From Variovorax paradoxus NBRC 15149 (lineage in GTDB: Bacteria; Pseudomonadota; Gammaproteobacteria; Burkholderiales; Burkholderiaceae_C), in the NCBI RefSeq assembly GCF_001591365.1, contig NZ_BCUT01000001.1, forward strand, positions 2,604,001 through 2,668,000: a DNA stretch of 64,000 nt, read 5' to 3'. Below the pieces are notes generated by a model. It made no database searches and had not been told where the DNA came from. It saw only the letters and a program-made list of their open reading frames with translations. The position numbers and the translations under genes were made by a program. Positions 56,549-64,000 of the stretch are shown in pieces. Position 1 is the first letter of the stretch, and every line of letters starts with the position of its first letter.

Positions 56549-57727
56549 TCAGGCGCTCGCGGCTGCGGCCTCGCGCCGGCGCGTCTGCGCAAGCCACAGC
56601 AGCGCCGCGCCCGTGAGCACCACCGGCACCAGCGAGCCGTAGTTCAGCAGCTGCCAGCCCTGCGTCGTGACCAGCACGCCCGAGGCGAACGAAGTCAGCG
56701 CGAGCGTCGCGAACACGCAGAAATTGAGCGCGCCCTGCGCCCGGTCGCGCTCTTGCGGGGTGTAGGCCGTGAGCGAGAGCGTGGTGCTGCCCGTGAACAG
56801 GAAATTCCATCCCACGCCCAAGAGGCACAGCGCCACGAGGAAGTGCTGCAGCTCCACGCCCGACAGCGCAACGGCGATGCAGCCGAAGTTGAGCGCAAGC
56901 CCCACCCCCATCACCGGCAGCGCGCCGAAGCGGCGGATCAGGTGGCCGGTGAAGAAGCCCGGCGCGAACATGCCGATCACGTGCCATTCCAGCACCAGCG
57001 CGGCATCGGAAAAAGGCAGGCTGCAGATCTGCATGGCAATGGGCGTGGCGGCCATCAGCAGGTTCATCACGCCAAAGCCCAGCGCGCCTGCCGCGGCCGC
57101 CACGATGAACACCGGCTGGCGCACGATCTGCGACAGCGGCCGTCCGCCCAGCGCCTCCTGGCGCGTGAGCGTGGCGGGAAACTCGATGAAGCGCATGACT
57201 GCCATCGACAGCAGCGCCACCGCCGCCAGCGCGATGTAGGCGCCCGCGAACGGCACCGCGAACGCTTCGCGCGTGGCGGCCGCCAGGTTGGGCCCCGCCA
57301 CCGCGCCGATCAAGCCGCCGGCCATCACCAGCGACACCGCCTTCTCGCGCCAGGCCGGGGCCGCGAGTTCGGCGGCAGCGAAGCGATAGAGGTTCGCGTT
57401 GGCGTTGTAGTAGCCCGCCACCACCGTGGCCAGGCACAGGAGCCAGAAGTTCTTCGAGATGGCCGCGAATGCGCACAGCAAGGCCGAGCCCAGCCCCACC
57501 GCCAGCCCGATCTGGAACGACCCGCGCCGCCCGAAGCGCTGCTGCGTGCGCGCCACCAGCCCGGTGGTGAGCGCACCGCCCACCACGTAGCCCATGACCG
57601 GCAGCGTGGCCATCCAGCCGCGCGGCGCGATGCTCAGGCCCACCAGCCCGTTGATGGCGATGAAGGTGACGTTGTTGGTCAGGAACAGGCCCTGGCAGAT
57701 GGCGAGCAGCCAGAGGTTGCGGTTCAT
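56549..57727 (-). CDS. Major facilitator superfamily transporter
   Basis: A 392-residue 12-helix transporter. The loop 2-3 motif is seen as GLVARTQQRFGRRGSFQIGL (related to G-x-x-x-D/R-R-x-GR-R), and a second half begins near RQPVFIVAAAAGALGFGVMNLL. The substrate is unknown. It ends 12 bases from the convergent hydrolase and is followed upstream by a YidB-like gene on the same strand. Confidence 0.85.
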   Translation of the reverse strand: MNRNLWLLAICQGLFLTNNVTFIAINGLVGLSIAPRGWMATLPVMGYVVGGALTTGLVARTQQRFGRRGSFQIGLAVGLGSALLCAFAAISKNFWLLCLATVVAGYYNANANLYRFAAAELAAPAWREKAVSLVMAGGLIGAVAGPNLAAATREAFAVPFAGAYIALAAVALLSMAVMRFIEFPATLTRQEALGGRPLSQIVRQPVFIVAAAAGALGFGVMNLLMAATPIAMQICSLPFSDAALVLEWHVIGMFAPGFFTGHLIRRFGALPVMGVGLALNFGCIAVALSGVELQHFLVALCLLGVGWNFLFTGSTTLSLTAYTPQERDRAQGALNFCVFATLALTSFASGVLVTTQGWQLLNYGSLVPVVLTGAALLWLAQTRRREAAAASA

Positions 57728-57817
57728 GGAGAAATGGCGGCGAAGGCGCGTTGCGGCATGGAAGGCTGCGGTTCTACGCGAATCGCCCCGGATGCGCCAG
57801 CCGAACTGCGGCGGGCG

Positions 57818-57842
57818 AAAAAAAAGCGCCCTCGCGGGCGCC
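57818..57842 (-). terminator. Terminator downstream of the YidB-like gene
   Basis: GGCGCC-CGCGAG-GGCGC read on the minus strand is followed by TTTTTTTT. It stops leftward transcription from the gene at 57870. Confidence 0.8.
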
Positions 57843-57869
57843 GGAATTTCCGATGAGCAAACAGTTCGC

Positions 57870-58334
57870 TCAAGGCTGCCTGTTCTGCAGCAGGCCGCCG
57901 AGCGTAGCCAGCAGGTCGTTCGGGTTGTCCAGGCCCTGCTCCGGCACCTTGCCGTGCGGCGTGAGCTGGTCGATCAGGGCCGGCAGCATGGTGGCCAGCA
58001 TGGGCAGCAGCGTTTGCGCATTGATGCCGAGCTTGGAGGCGATGCTGGCGATGGTGTCGCTGCCCAGCGCGTTCTCCAGTTGGCCGCCGGACACGGGCTG
58101 GTTTTCGCCCTTGCCGATCCAGGAGCCGATCACGTCGCCCATGCCGGCCTGCTCGAATTTCGAGACCAGCCCTCCCAGGCCGCCCGCGCCGCCGTTGTTG
58201 GCCAGCAGGCCGCCCAGCGCGCCGGCAAGGCCCCCCAGGTCTCCCAGCCCGCCGATGCCGCCGCCTTGCGGCTGCTGCTGCTGCTGGGCGGCGCCCCCGA
58301 GAACCTGGCCGAGTACCGAATCGAGCATTCCCAT
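57870..58334 (-). CDS. YidB-like DUF937 protein
   Basis: A 154-residue protein, starting MGMLDSVLGQVLGG, a hallmark of YidB/DUF937. A glutamine/glycine-rich part (QQQQQPQGGGIGGLGDLGGLAGALGGLLANNGG) precedes a helical domain with GENQPVSGGQLENALGSDTIASIASKLGI. The function is unknown. Confidence 0.85.
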   Translation of the reverse strand: MGMLDSVLGQVLGGAAQQQQQPQGGGIGGLGDLGGLAGALGGLLANNGGAGGLGGLVSKFEQAGMGDVIGSWIGKGENQPVSGGQLENALGSDTIASIASKLGINAQTLLPMLATMLPALIDQLTPHGKVPEQGLDNPNDLLATLGGLLQNRQP

Positions 58335-58434
58335 GGACGTTTCCTTGGTGTGTGACAGAACCGCTGGCATTTTCCCAGCGCGAGGGGCCGCGGGCGAACA
58401 AGCTTGTTTACTTTTAAGCCCGCAGCGTGACAAA

Positions 58435-59799
58435 TTACCTGGGTCGCGGTGCGCGTTTGGGCAGCAATGCGGGGCTTACCCCTTGCACGCCGACCAGACC
58501 CAGCACTGTCACCAGCGAATTCTGCGCGCCTTTCCAGGCATCTGTCACGTCGATCGCTTCGCTCAGGGCATGGAAGCCGGTCGACTTTCCGCCGCCGCCG
58601 ATGATGATGGCCGGGATGCCGTACGACATCGGCACGTTGGCGTCGGTGCTGCCGCCGCGCAGCAGCGTCTTGTGGCCGAAGGCGGTGTTCGAGCGCACAG
58701 CCGCTTCCACGATCACCGAATCTGAAGGCGTGCGCCCGCCCGGCCGGTCGCCGATCAGCTTGTTGCTGGCGCTCAGCGTCGCCACGTTCCAGCGCTTGTT
58801 CTCCTCGGCCACCGCTTCGTCGATGGCTGCGAGGATCTTCTTTTCGGTCTCCAGCAGCGACGCCATGTCGTCCGAGCGGATGTCGATGGCCATGCGGGCA
58901 TCGGGCGCAATGGTGTTCACCGAGGTGCCGCCGCCGACGGTGCCGACGGTGAAGGTGGTCTTGGGAAAGCTGGGCGTGCGGACTTCGGCGATCTTGGCAA
59001 TGGCGCGGCCCATGCCGTGGATCGCACTGGGCACCTGGCCGAAGGCGGCAAAGCTGTGGCCGCCCGGGCCCTTGAACGTGACTTCATAGCGGTGGCTCGC
59101 CGTGCCGAGCACCAGCACGTTGCCGTCCGGCGAAGGCTCCAGCCCCACCATGCCGTCGATGTCGAGGTGGTCGCGGAAGATGGCCTTCATGCCGCGCAGG
59201 TTGCCGAGCTCTTCCTCGCCCACATTGGCAACGAAGAGCAGGTCGCCCACGGTCTGGACCTTGTTGTCGTTGAGCACCTTGAGCCACGACAGCAGCACCG
59301 ACAGGCCGCGCGTATCGTCCGCGATGCCGGGGGCGTGGAGCTTGCCGTCATGCTCCTTCACCTTCACGTCGGTGCCGGCGGGGAACACGGTGTCCAGGTG
59401 GGCCGAGACCAGCAGCTTGGGGCCGTTGCCGGTGCCCTTGCGCAGCCCGACCACGTTGCCCTCGGCATCGATCTTTGCGTCGGCGAGCCCGAGCGCCTTC
59501 ATGCGCGCCAGGAAGGCCTCGGCGCGCTTGCTTTCCTTGAACGGCGGCGCTTCGATCTCGGTCAGCATCTTCAGGTCTTCGACCGAACGCTCGTGGTCGG
59601 CCTTGACCGCGTCGAGCAGCTTCAGGACCGCGGGCGCCGCCATCAGCTGCGTAAAGGTTTTTTCCACCTCGGGAGTGACCTGCGCCGGCGTGGGGGCGAC
59701 GGCGGTGTTCTGGGCCTGCGCGCCCGGCGCGGCGCACAGCAGGGCCAGCACAAGGGGCGCGAGGGGGGCAAGCCGGAGGGCGCGTGGCGAACGAGGCAT
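58435..59799 (-). CDS. Exported M20-type metallopeptidase
   Basis: A 454-residue peptidase with a signal peptide (LAPLVLALLCAAPGAQAQ). Metal motifs: VSAHLDTVFPAGT, HAPGIADDTRGLSVLLSWL, NVGEEELGNLRG, LEPSPDG and STGFHALSEAID. Motifs are like tripeptidase PepT. Likely degrades peptides in the periplasm. It lies 61 bases downstream of rsmE on the same strand. Confidence 0.88.
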   Translation of the reverse strand: MPRSPRALRLAPLAPLVLALLCAAPGAQAQNTAVAPTPAQVTPEVEKTFTQLMAAPAVLKLLDAVKADHERSVEDLKMLTEIEAPPFKESKRAEAFLARMKALGLADAKIDAEGNVVGLRKGTGNGPKLLVSAHLDTVFPAGTDVKVKEHDGKLHAPGIADDTRGLSVLLSWLKVLNDNKVQTVGDLLFVANVGEEELGNLRGMKAIFRDHLDIDGMVGLEPSPDGNVLVLGTASHRYEVTFKGPGGHSFAAFGQVPSAIHGMGRAIAKIAEVRTPSFPKTTFTVGTVGGGTSVNTIAPDARMAIDIRSDDMASLLETEKKILAAIDEAVAEENKRWNVATLSASNKLIGDRPGGRTPSDSVIVEAAVRSNTAFGHKTLLRGGSTDANVPMSYGIPAIIIGGGGKSTGFHALSEAIDVTDAWKGAQNSLVTVLGLVGVQGVSPALLPKRAPRPR

Positions 59800-59860
59800 G
59801 GCGTGGAGATCCTTTTCTTGTGATGGGGATGGGTGAGGCGGGCCTTGGCGGAAGCGCCGC

Positions 59861-60595
59861 TCAGGGGCCCGCGAGCAATACCAGCGCGGCCAGCGCCGCG
59901 GTTTCGGCGCGCAGCACGCGCGGCCCGAGCGTGACCGGCGCAAAGCCGCAGGCCAGCGCTTTCTGTTCCTCGGCGCTGCTCAGGCCGCCCTCGGGGCCGC
60001 TCAGCACCAGCACGCTGCGATCGGCCGGCGCCGAGGCGGTGGCATCGGCCAGGCGCCGCATGCCTTCGGCCAGGCTCAGGACAAGGCGCAGCGGGGCCTC
60101 GCCCGCATGCGCGCCGATCCAGGCCGAGGGGCCCGAGAACGGCCGCACCGGATGGATCCGCGGCACGCGGTTGCGGCCGCATTGCTCGCAGGCGGCAATC
60201 GCAATCGCTTCCCAATGCGCCCTCTTCTTCTCGGCGCGCTCGCCCGAAAGGCGCAGCACGCCATGGGCCGTGGCCAGTGGCTGGATGCTCGCGACGCCCA
60301 GTTCGGTGGCTTTTTCGACCAGCCAGTCCATGCGCTCGTTGGCCGGCATGCCGACGGCCAGGTGCACCGAGCGCACGGCCTCGCGCTCGGCCGGCGCATG
60401 GGCGCCGATCGCCACCGACACATCGCTGCGCCCCATGCGCTCCACGGTTGCCGCATATTCGCCGCCCGAGCCGTCGAACAAGGTGAGCGCATCGCCGGGC
60501 TGCATGCGCAGCACCTGAACGTGGCGCGCGGGGCCGGGAGGCAGTTCGAGCGAGGCACCCGCGGTCAAGGGCACCGGACAGTGGAAACGGGGCAT
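59861..60595 (-). CDS. rsmE: 16S rRNA m3U1498 methyltransferase
   Basis: A 244-residue SPOUT methyltransferase that methylates U1498 of 16S rRNA. The SAM-knot motifs VLSGPEGGLSSAEEQKAL and PVTLGPRVLRAETAALAAL are the family signature, and the N-terminal PUA-like domain (MPRFHCPVPLTAGASLELPPGPARHVQVLRMQPGDALTLFDGSG) is present. It starts 8 bases after amgK on the same strand. Confidence 0.95.
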   Translation of the reverse strand: MPRFHCPVPLTAGASLELPPGPARHVQVLRMQPGDALTLFDGSGGEYAATVERMGRSDVSVAIGAHAPAEREAVRSVHLAVGMPANERMDWLVEKATELGVASIQPLATAHGVLRLSGERAEKKRAHWEAIAIAACEQCGRNRVPRIHPVRPFSGPSAWIGAHAGEAPLRLVLSLAEGMRRLADATASAPADRSVLVLSGPEGGLSSAEEQKALACGFAPVTLGPRVLRAETAALAALVLLAGP

Positions 60596-60603
60596 CTAGA
60601 GCC

Positions 60604-61779
60604 CTAGACCCTGCCGTAGGCGAAGCCGCTCAGCGCCGACGTGCCTTCGATCTCGTCGATCACCCGCAGCAGCGGCGTGAGCTCCATGTAGCGGCTGGCG
60701 GTGGAGCGGATGTAGGCGATGAAGCGCGGCGTGTCCGCCAAATAGCGCGGCTTGCCGTCGCGCAGCGTGAGGCGGGCGAAGATGCCGGCCACCTTGAGGT
60801 GGCGCTGCAGCCCCATCCATTCGACCGAGCGGTAGAACGCGCCGAAATCGGCATCGACCGGCAGCCTGGCCTTGCGCGCGGCTTCCCAGTAACGAATGGT
60901 GACGTCGAGCACGAATTCCTCGTCCCAGCTCAGGAAGGCGTCGCGCATCAGGCTGGCGATGTCGTAGGTGATCGGGCCGTAGACCGCGTCCTGGAAGTCG
61001 AGCACGCCGAGATCGGCAGCCGAGCCGCCGCCGGGCCGCCCCAAGGCGGCGAGCGCCCCCTCGGGGGGCAGCGAGGACACGCCAGTGCCGAGCGTGGGGG
61101 CCACATTGACCATCAGGTTGCGCGGCATGAAGTCGCGGTGCACGTAGACGCTCGGCGAGGCCAGGTTGCTCTCGACGATCAGCCTGAAGCTGCGTTCCAG
61201 CCGCTCCTTGAGCTGGCCCTCCACCGCGATGCCGCGATGCCGCCCGATGTACCACTCGGGAAAAAGCGCCAGTTCGCGCTCGAGCAGCGCCCTGTCGTAG
61301 GGCGGCAGCACGCCTGGCCTGGAGGCCAGCTGCCAGCGGATCAGCGCATCGATCGCCTGGTCGTAGAGCGGGCGGCTGGCGTCGGGCCGGGCCGGATCGA
61401 TCACGTCGAGCATGGTCTCGCGGCCCAGGTCGTCGAGCAGCAGGAAGCCGTGGGTCCGGTCCCACTCGAGCACCTGCGGCGCGGTCACGCCGGCCTCGGC
61501 CATCAGGCGGGCGACCTGCACGAAGGGCTCGCTGTTCTCCTTGTCGGGCGGCGCATCCATCACGATGCGGCTGGCGGCGCTCCCCGTGGCGTCGATGCGG
61601 AAGTAGCGGCGAAAGCTCGCATCGGCGGACGCAAGGCGCACCGTCTCGGGCCGCAGGCCGTGCGCGGCGCCGATGCCGGCCAGCCAGTTCTGGAACGCCG
61701 CGGCCCGCTGCGGATCTGCCCAGAGAATGGCCGTGGCGGAGGGTGTGGGCTCGGAGGCCGGGAGCGGGGGTGCTGTCAT
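60604..61779 (-). CDS. amgK: N-acetylmuramate/N-acetylglucosamine 1-kinase AmgK, with repeat-like insert
   Basis: A 391-residue aminoglycoside-phosphotransferase-fold kinase that phosphorylates anomeric N-acetylmuramate in cell-wall recycling. Motifs: SFRRYFRI, LLLDDLGRETMLDVI, catalytic YVHRDFMPRNLMV and VLDFQDAVYGPITYD. Between the last two is an insert of about 27 residues (TLGTGVSSLPPEGALAALGRPGGGSAA) encoded by 61020-61101, absent from usual family proteins. The next gene of the recycling pathway, murU, is not adjacent; rsmE follows instead. It is divergent from lptD. Confidence 0.88.
   Translation of the reverse strand: MTAPPLPASEPTPSATAILWADPQRAAAFQNWLAGIGAAHGLRPETVRLASADASFRRYFRIDATGSAASRIVMDAPPDKENSEPFVQVARLMAEAGVTAPQVLEWDRTHGFLLLDDLGRETMLDVIDPARPDASRPLYDQAIDALIRWQLASRPGVLPPYDRALLERELALFPEWYIGRHRGIAVEGQLKERLERSFRLIVESNLASPSVYVHRDFMPRNLMVNVAPTLGTGVSSLPPEGALAALGRPGGGSAADLGVLDFQDAVYGPITYDIASLMRDAFLSWDEEFVLDVTIRYWEAARKARLPVDADFGAFYRSVEWMGLQRHLKVAGIFARLTLRDGKPRYLADTPRFIAYIRSTASRYMELTPLLRVIDEIEGTSALSGFAYGRV
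61020..61101. repeat. Repeat-like insertion inside amgK
   Basis: CGCCCCCTCGGGGGGCAGCGAGG and CCGCCCCAAGGCGGCG blocks with a CGAGCGTGGGGGC end. From general knowledge, such blocks are a frequent intergenic repeat in Variovorax and other Comamonadaceae; here the element is in frame. Copies elsewhere in the genome were not testable. Confidence 0.55.
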
Positions 61780-62013
61780 GGATAATCGATTCTACAAATC
61801 CGCCTGGCGCGGCAACTCCTGCGGTCCTCCCTGGTCGAACAGAGTTGCCGCCGGCTCCTGCAACCTGCCGGCCTGCCGCGCCGTCCTCCCGACGATCCTT
61901 CGTTCCTGACCGATGCCTACGACCCAAAGCCCCCACGCTTGGCACCCTGTGCACTCGCAGCCCTCCCCAGGAAGACTGCGGACCTTCTCCGGAACGATGC
62001 GGCGGGAGGCCTG

Positions 62014-64000
62014 ATGAGGCGGCGCGTTGCCTTGCGGCGTTCCGGCCCGCCCCTGCCATTGGCCCTGTTGTCGCTGGCGCTGCTGCATGCGCACGGCGCC
62101 TCGGCCCAGCCGGCCGGGGGCCTCGATGGCCCGCTCACGCTCAAGCGCACGCCGCAGCTGACCGAAACGCTGCCGCCCGCCGAGCGCAGCCAGTTGCCCA
62201 GCCTGATCACCGGCGACCGCCTGTCGGGCCGCCAGGATCTCGAAACCGTGGTCGAAGGCCATGCCACGCTGCGCCGCGGCGAAGTCGCCATCACCGCCGA
62301 CCGGCTCGAGTACTACCAGCCCGACGACCGCGCCAGGGCGCGCGGCAACGTGCGCGTCAACCAGGCCGGCAATGTGTACGAAGGCCCCGAGCTCGAGCTC
62401 AAGCTCGAGACCTTCGAGGGCTTCTTCAACAACGTGCGCTATTCCTTCCTTGCCACCGGCGGACATGGCGAGGCGCAGCGCATCGATTTCGTCGACAGCA
62501 ACGTGTCGGTGGCCCGCACCGCCACCTACACCACCTGCCGCCGCGAGGACTTTCCGGGCTGGATGCCGGCCTGGCTGCTGTCTGCAGCCACGCTGACCAC
62601 CGACACCGAGGAAAACGTCGGCGTGGCCACCGACGCGCGGCTGAGCTTCATGGGCATCAGCACGCCGCCGCTGCCGAGCGTGAGCTTTCCGCTGTCGAAC
62701 GAGCGCAAGAGCGGCCTGCTGCCGCCCACGATCGGCATCGACAACACCAACGGCATCGAGATCTCGCAGCCGTACTACTGGAACATCGCGCCCAACCGCG
62801 ACGCCACCTTCACGCCCACGCTGATGAGCAAGCGCGGCCTCAACCTGGGCTCGGAATTCCGCTACCTCGAGAAGGAATACAGCGGCAGCATCCGCCTGGA
62901 CCTGATGGGCAGCGACCGCCTCGTGGGCCAGCGCTACAACGAAACGCGCGCGGCGCAGCTGCAGCAGCTCGCCAACGGGGAAATCCAGGCCTCGGCCCTG
63001 AATTTCGGCGCGCCGCCCAGCAGCAAGCGCTGGGGCATCTGGGCCAACCACCACCAGGATTTCAACGCGAAGGCGCTGGGGCTCGATTCGCTCTCGGCCA
63101 ACATCAACATCAACCGCGTCAGCGACAACGACTACTGGCGCGACTTCACGCGCACGCCCACCCTGGCGCAGCGCCAGCTGACGAACGACGCCTCGCTCAA
63201 CTGGAGCAAGGGCGACTGGAGCGGCGGCATCCGGGCGCTGCGCTACCAGACGCTGCAATACAGCCTGTCGCCGATCGTGCCGTCCTATGACCGGATGCCG
63301 CAGATCACGGCCAACTACAACAAGTACGACTGGCACGGCTTCGACGTTTCGCTGAACCTGGACTACACGCGCTTTCGCGTCAACACCATCCTGGCCGGCC
63401 AGCCGGGCTTCGACATCAACCAGCAGTCGCAGCCCGACGGCGACCGCGCCCTGGCCATTGCCACCATCAGCCGGCCGTTCATCACGCCGAGCTCCTTCGT
63501 CATCCCCAAGCTGCAGCTGAACACGGCTTCATACAACTACTACCTGCCGCAGTCCGACGTTCCGAGGCTCACCGTCAACGGAACCCAGTACGTCAACGGC
63601 GTGCCCTACAACCCGAACTCGCTGTATTTCTTCCCGACCTCGAGCAACCGGACGGTGCCGACCTTCAGCCTCGACAGCGGCCTGATCTTCGAGCGCGACG
63701 CGAACTACTTCGGCCGCGCCTTCCGCCAGACGCTGGAGCCGCGCGCCTACTACGTCTACACGCCGTTCCGCAACCAGAGCATGCTGCCGAACTACGATTC
63801 GGCGGCCAACGATTTCAGCTTTGCGACCATCTACACCGAGAACGCCTTCTCGGGCAACGACCGCATCTCCGACACCAACACGCTCACGCTCGGCGTCACC
63901 TCGCGCCTGATCGACCCCGACACCGGCGTCGAGGCGGCGCGCTTCGGCATTGCGCAGCGGCTGCGCTTCAGCGACCAGAAGGTCACGCTGCCGGGCGGCA
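62014..64000 (+). CDS. lptD: LPS assembly protein LptD, 3' end outside window
   Basis: Outer-membrane barrel that inserts LPS at the cell surface with LptE. Start ATG 62014 gives a signal peptide (LPLALLSLALLHAHGASAQ). Then the OstA/LptA-like N-domain (GHATLRRGEVAITADRLEYYQPDDRARARGNVRVNQAGNVYEGPELELKLETFEG) and the start of the barrel domain (QTLEPRAYYVYTPFRNQ). A conserved cysteine is seen in YTTCRRE. The first 662 codons are in the window and the frame runs off its end. It is divergent from amgK, a common arrangement in betaproteobacteria. Confidence 0.95.
   Translation, partial: MRRRVALRRSGPPLPLALLSLALLHAHGASAQPAGGLDGPLTLKRTPQLTETLPPAERSQLPSLITGDRLSGRQDLETVVEGHATLRRGEVAITADRLEYYQPDDRARARGNVRVNQAGNVYEGPELELKLETFEGFFNNVRYSFLATGGHGEAQRIDFVDSNVSVARTATYTTCRREDFPGWMPAWLLSAATLTTDTEENVGVATDARLSFMGISTPPLPSVSFPLSNERKSGLLPPTIGIDNTNGIEISQPYYWNIAPNRDATFTPTLMSKRGLNLGSEFRYLEKEYSGSIRLDLMGSDRLVGQRYNETRAAQLQQLANGEIQASALNFGAPPSSKRWGIWANHHQDFNAKALGLDSLSANININRVSDNDYWRDFTRTPTLAQRQLTNDASLNWSKGDWSGGIRALRYQTLQYSLSPIVPSYDRMPQITANYNKYDWHGFDVSLNLDYTRFRVNTILAGQPGFDINQQSQPDGDRALAIATISRPFITPSSFVIPKLQLNTASYNYYLPQSDVPRLTVNGTQYVNGVPYNPNSLYFFPTSSNRTVPTFSLDSGLIFERDANYFGRAFRQTLEPRAYYVYTPFRNQSMLPNYDSAANDFSFATIYTENAFSGNDRISDTNTLTLGVTSRLIDPDTGVEAARFGIAQRLRFSDQKVTLPGG

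Overview
This window is chromosomal DNA of a GC-rich betaproteobacterium. Gene content and order (rpmH-rnpA-yidD-yidC-mnmE next to divergent dnaA-dnaN-gyrB, amgK beside lptD, kdsD-kdsC-lptC, metX-metW, a copper copA/copZ-cueR locus) fit Comamonadaceae, most likely Variovorax or a close relative. That assignment is an inference from the proteins and could not be tested by search. I found no rRNA, tRNA, CRISPR array, insertion sequence or prophage. Coding density is high, so most long overlapping reading frames are shadows of real genes.

Layout. 1-1.5 kb: the end of a beta-ketoacyl synthase and a GNAT acetyltransferase. 1.5-4.5 kb: copper efflux, with copA divergent from copZ-cueR. 4.5-6.1 kb: a TerB/DUF697-like gene, then a gene-free stretch with two perfect DnaA boxes, a GC-rich spacer, four CTA repeats (a DnaA-trio) and an AT-rich tract. 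It looks like a replication origin although dnaA is about 29 kb away. 6-18.7 kb: an envelope block made of creB-creC, a small membrane protein gene, a class A penicillin-binding protein and creD, then a divergent operon of a VIT/vWA PEP-CTERM protein, a dedicated exosortase, an EpsI-like partner, a second GT51 glycosyltransferase and an acetyltransferase. A TTCAC-N6-TTCAC direct repeat, the form of the CreB 'cre-tag', lies between creD and that operon. 18.8-22.1 kb: a pirin, a flavodoxin-like reductase, a Spy/CpxP-like protein and a small exported protein. 22.3-25.9 kb: an EEP nuclease-clsB-YbhN lipid operon facing pagL. 26-30.9 kb: a phasin-like gene, a metallophosphoesterase, two paralogous exported proteins, a small membrane protein and a JmjC/cupin-like protein.

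31-41 kb is the replication and ribosome core: gyrB, dnaN and dnaA leftward; rpmH, rnpA, yidD, yidC and mnmE rightward. 41-47.6 kb holds a cyclic-nucleotide-binding protein, a zinc-ribbon membrane protein, a KefB-type antiporter, kdsD-kdsC-lptC and an SDR. 47.6-51.1 kb is rich in RNA control: a glycine-rich RRM gene whose ribosome-binding site can pair with an upstream repeat, a yybP-ykoY (Mn2+) riboswitch before a GDT1-type transporter, and a SAM-II riboswitch plus terminator before metX-metW. 51-64 kb: yigZ, an ion channel, a bactofilin, a DUF72 protein, two M20-type peptidases, a serine hydrolase, an MFS transporter, a YidB-like protein, rsmE, amgK and the first two thirds of lptD.

The main hypothesis is that the 6-18.7 kb block is one functional system: CreBC sensing, CreD, two peptidoglycan glycosyltransferases, and an exosortase dedicated to one VIT/vWA surface protein. 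It parallels the proteobacterial dedicated sortase system, with an exosortase in place of the sortase. Two coding genes, creB and amgK, also carry in-frame repeat-like insertions.
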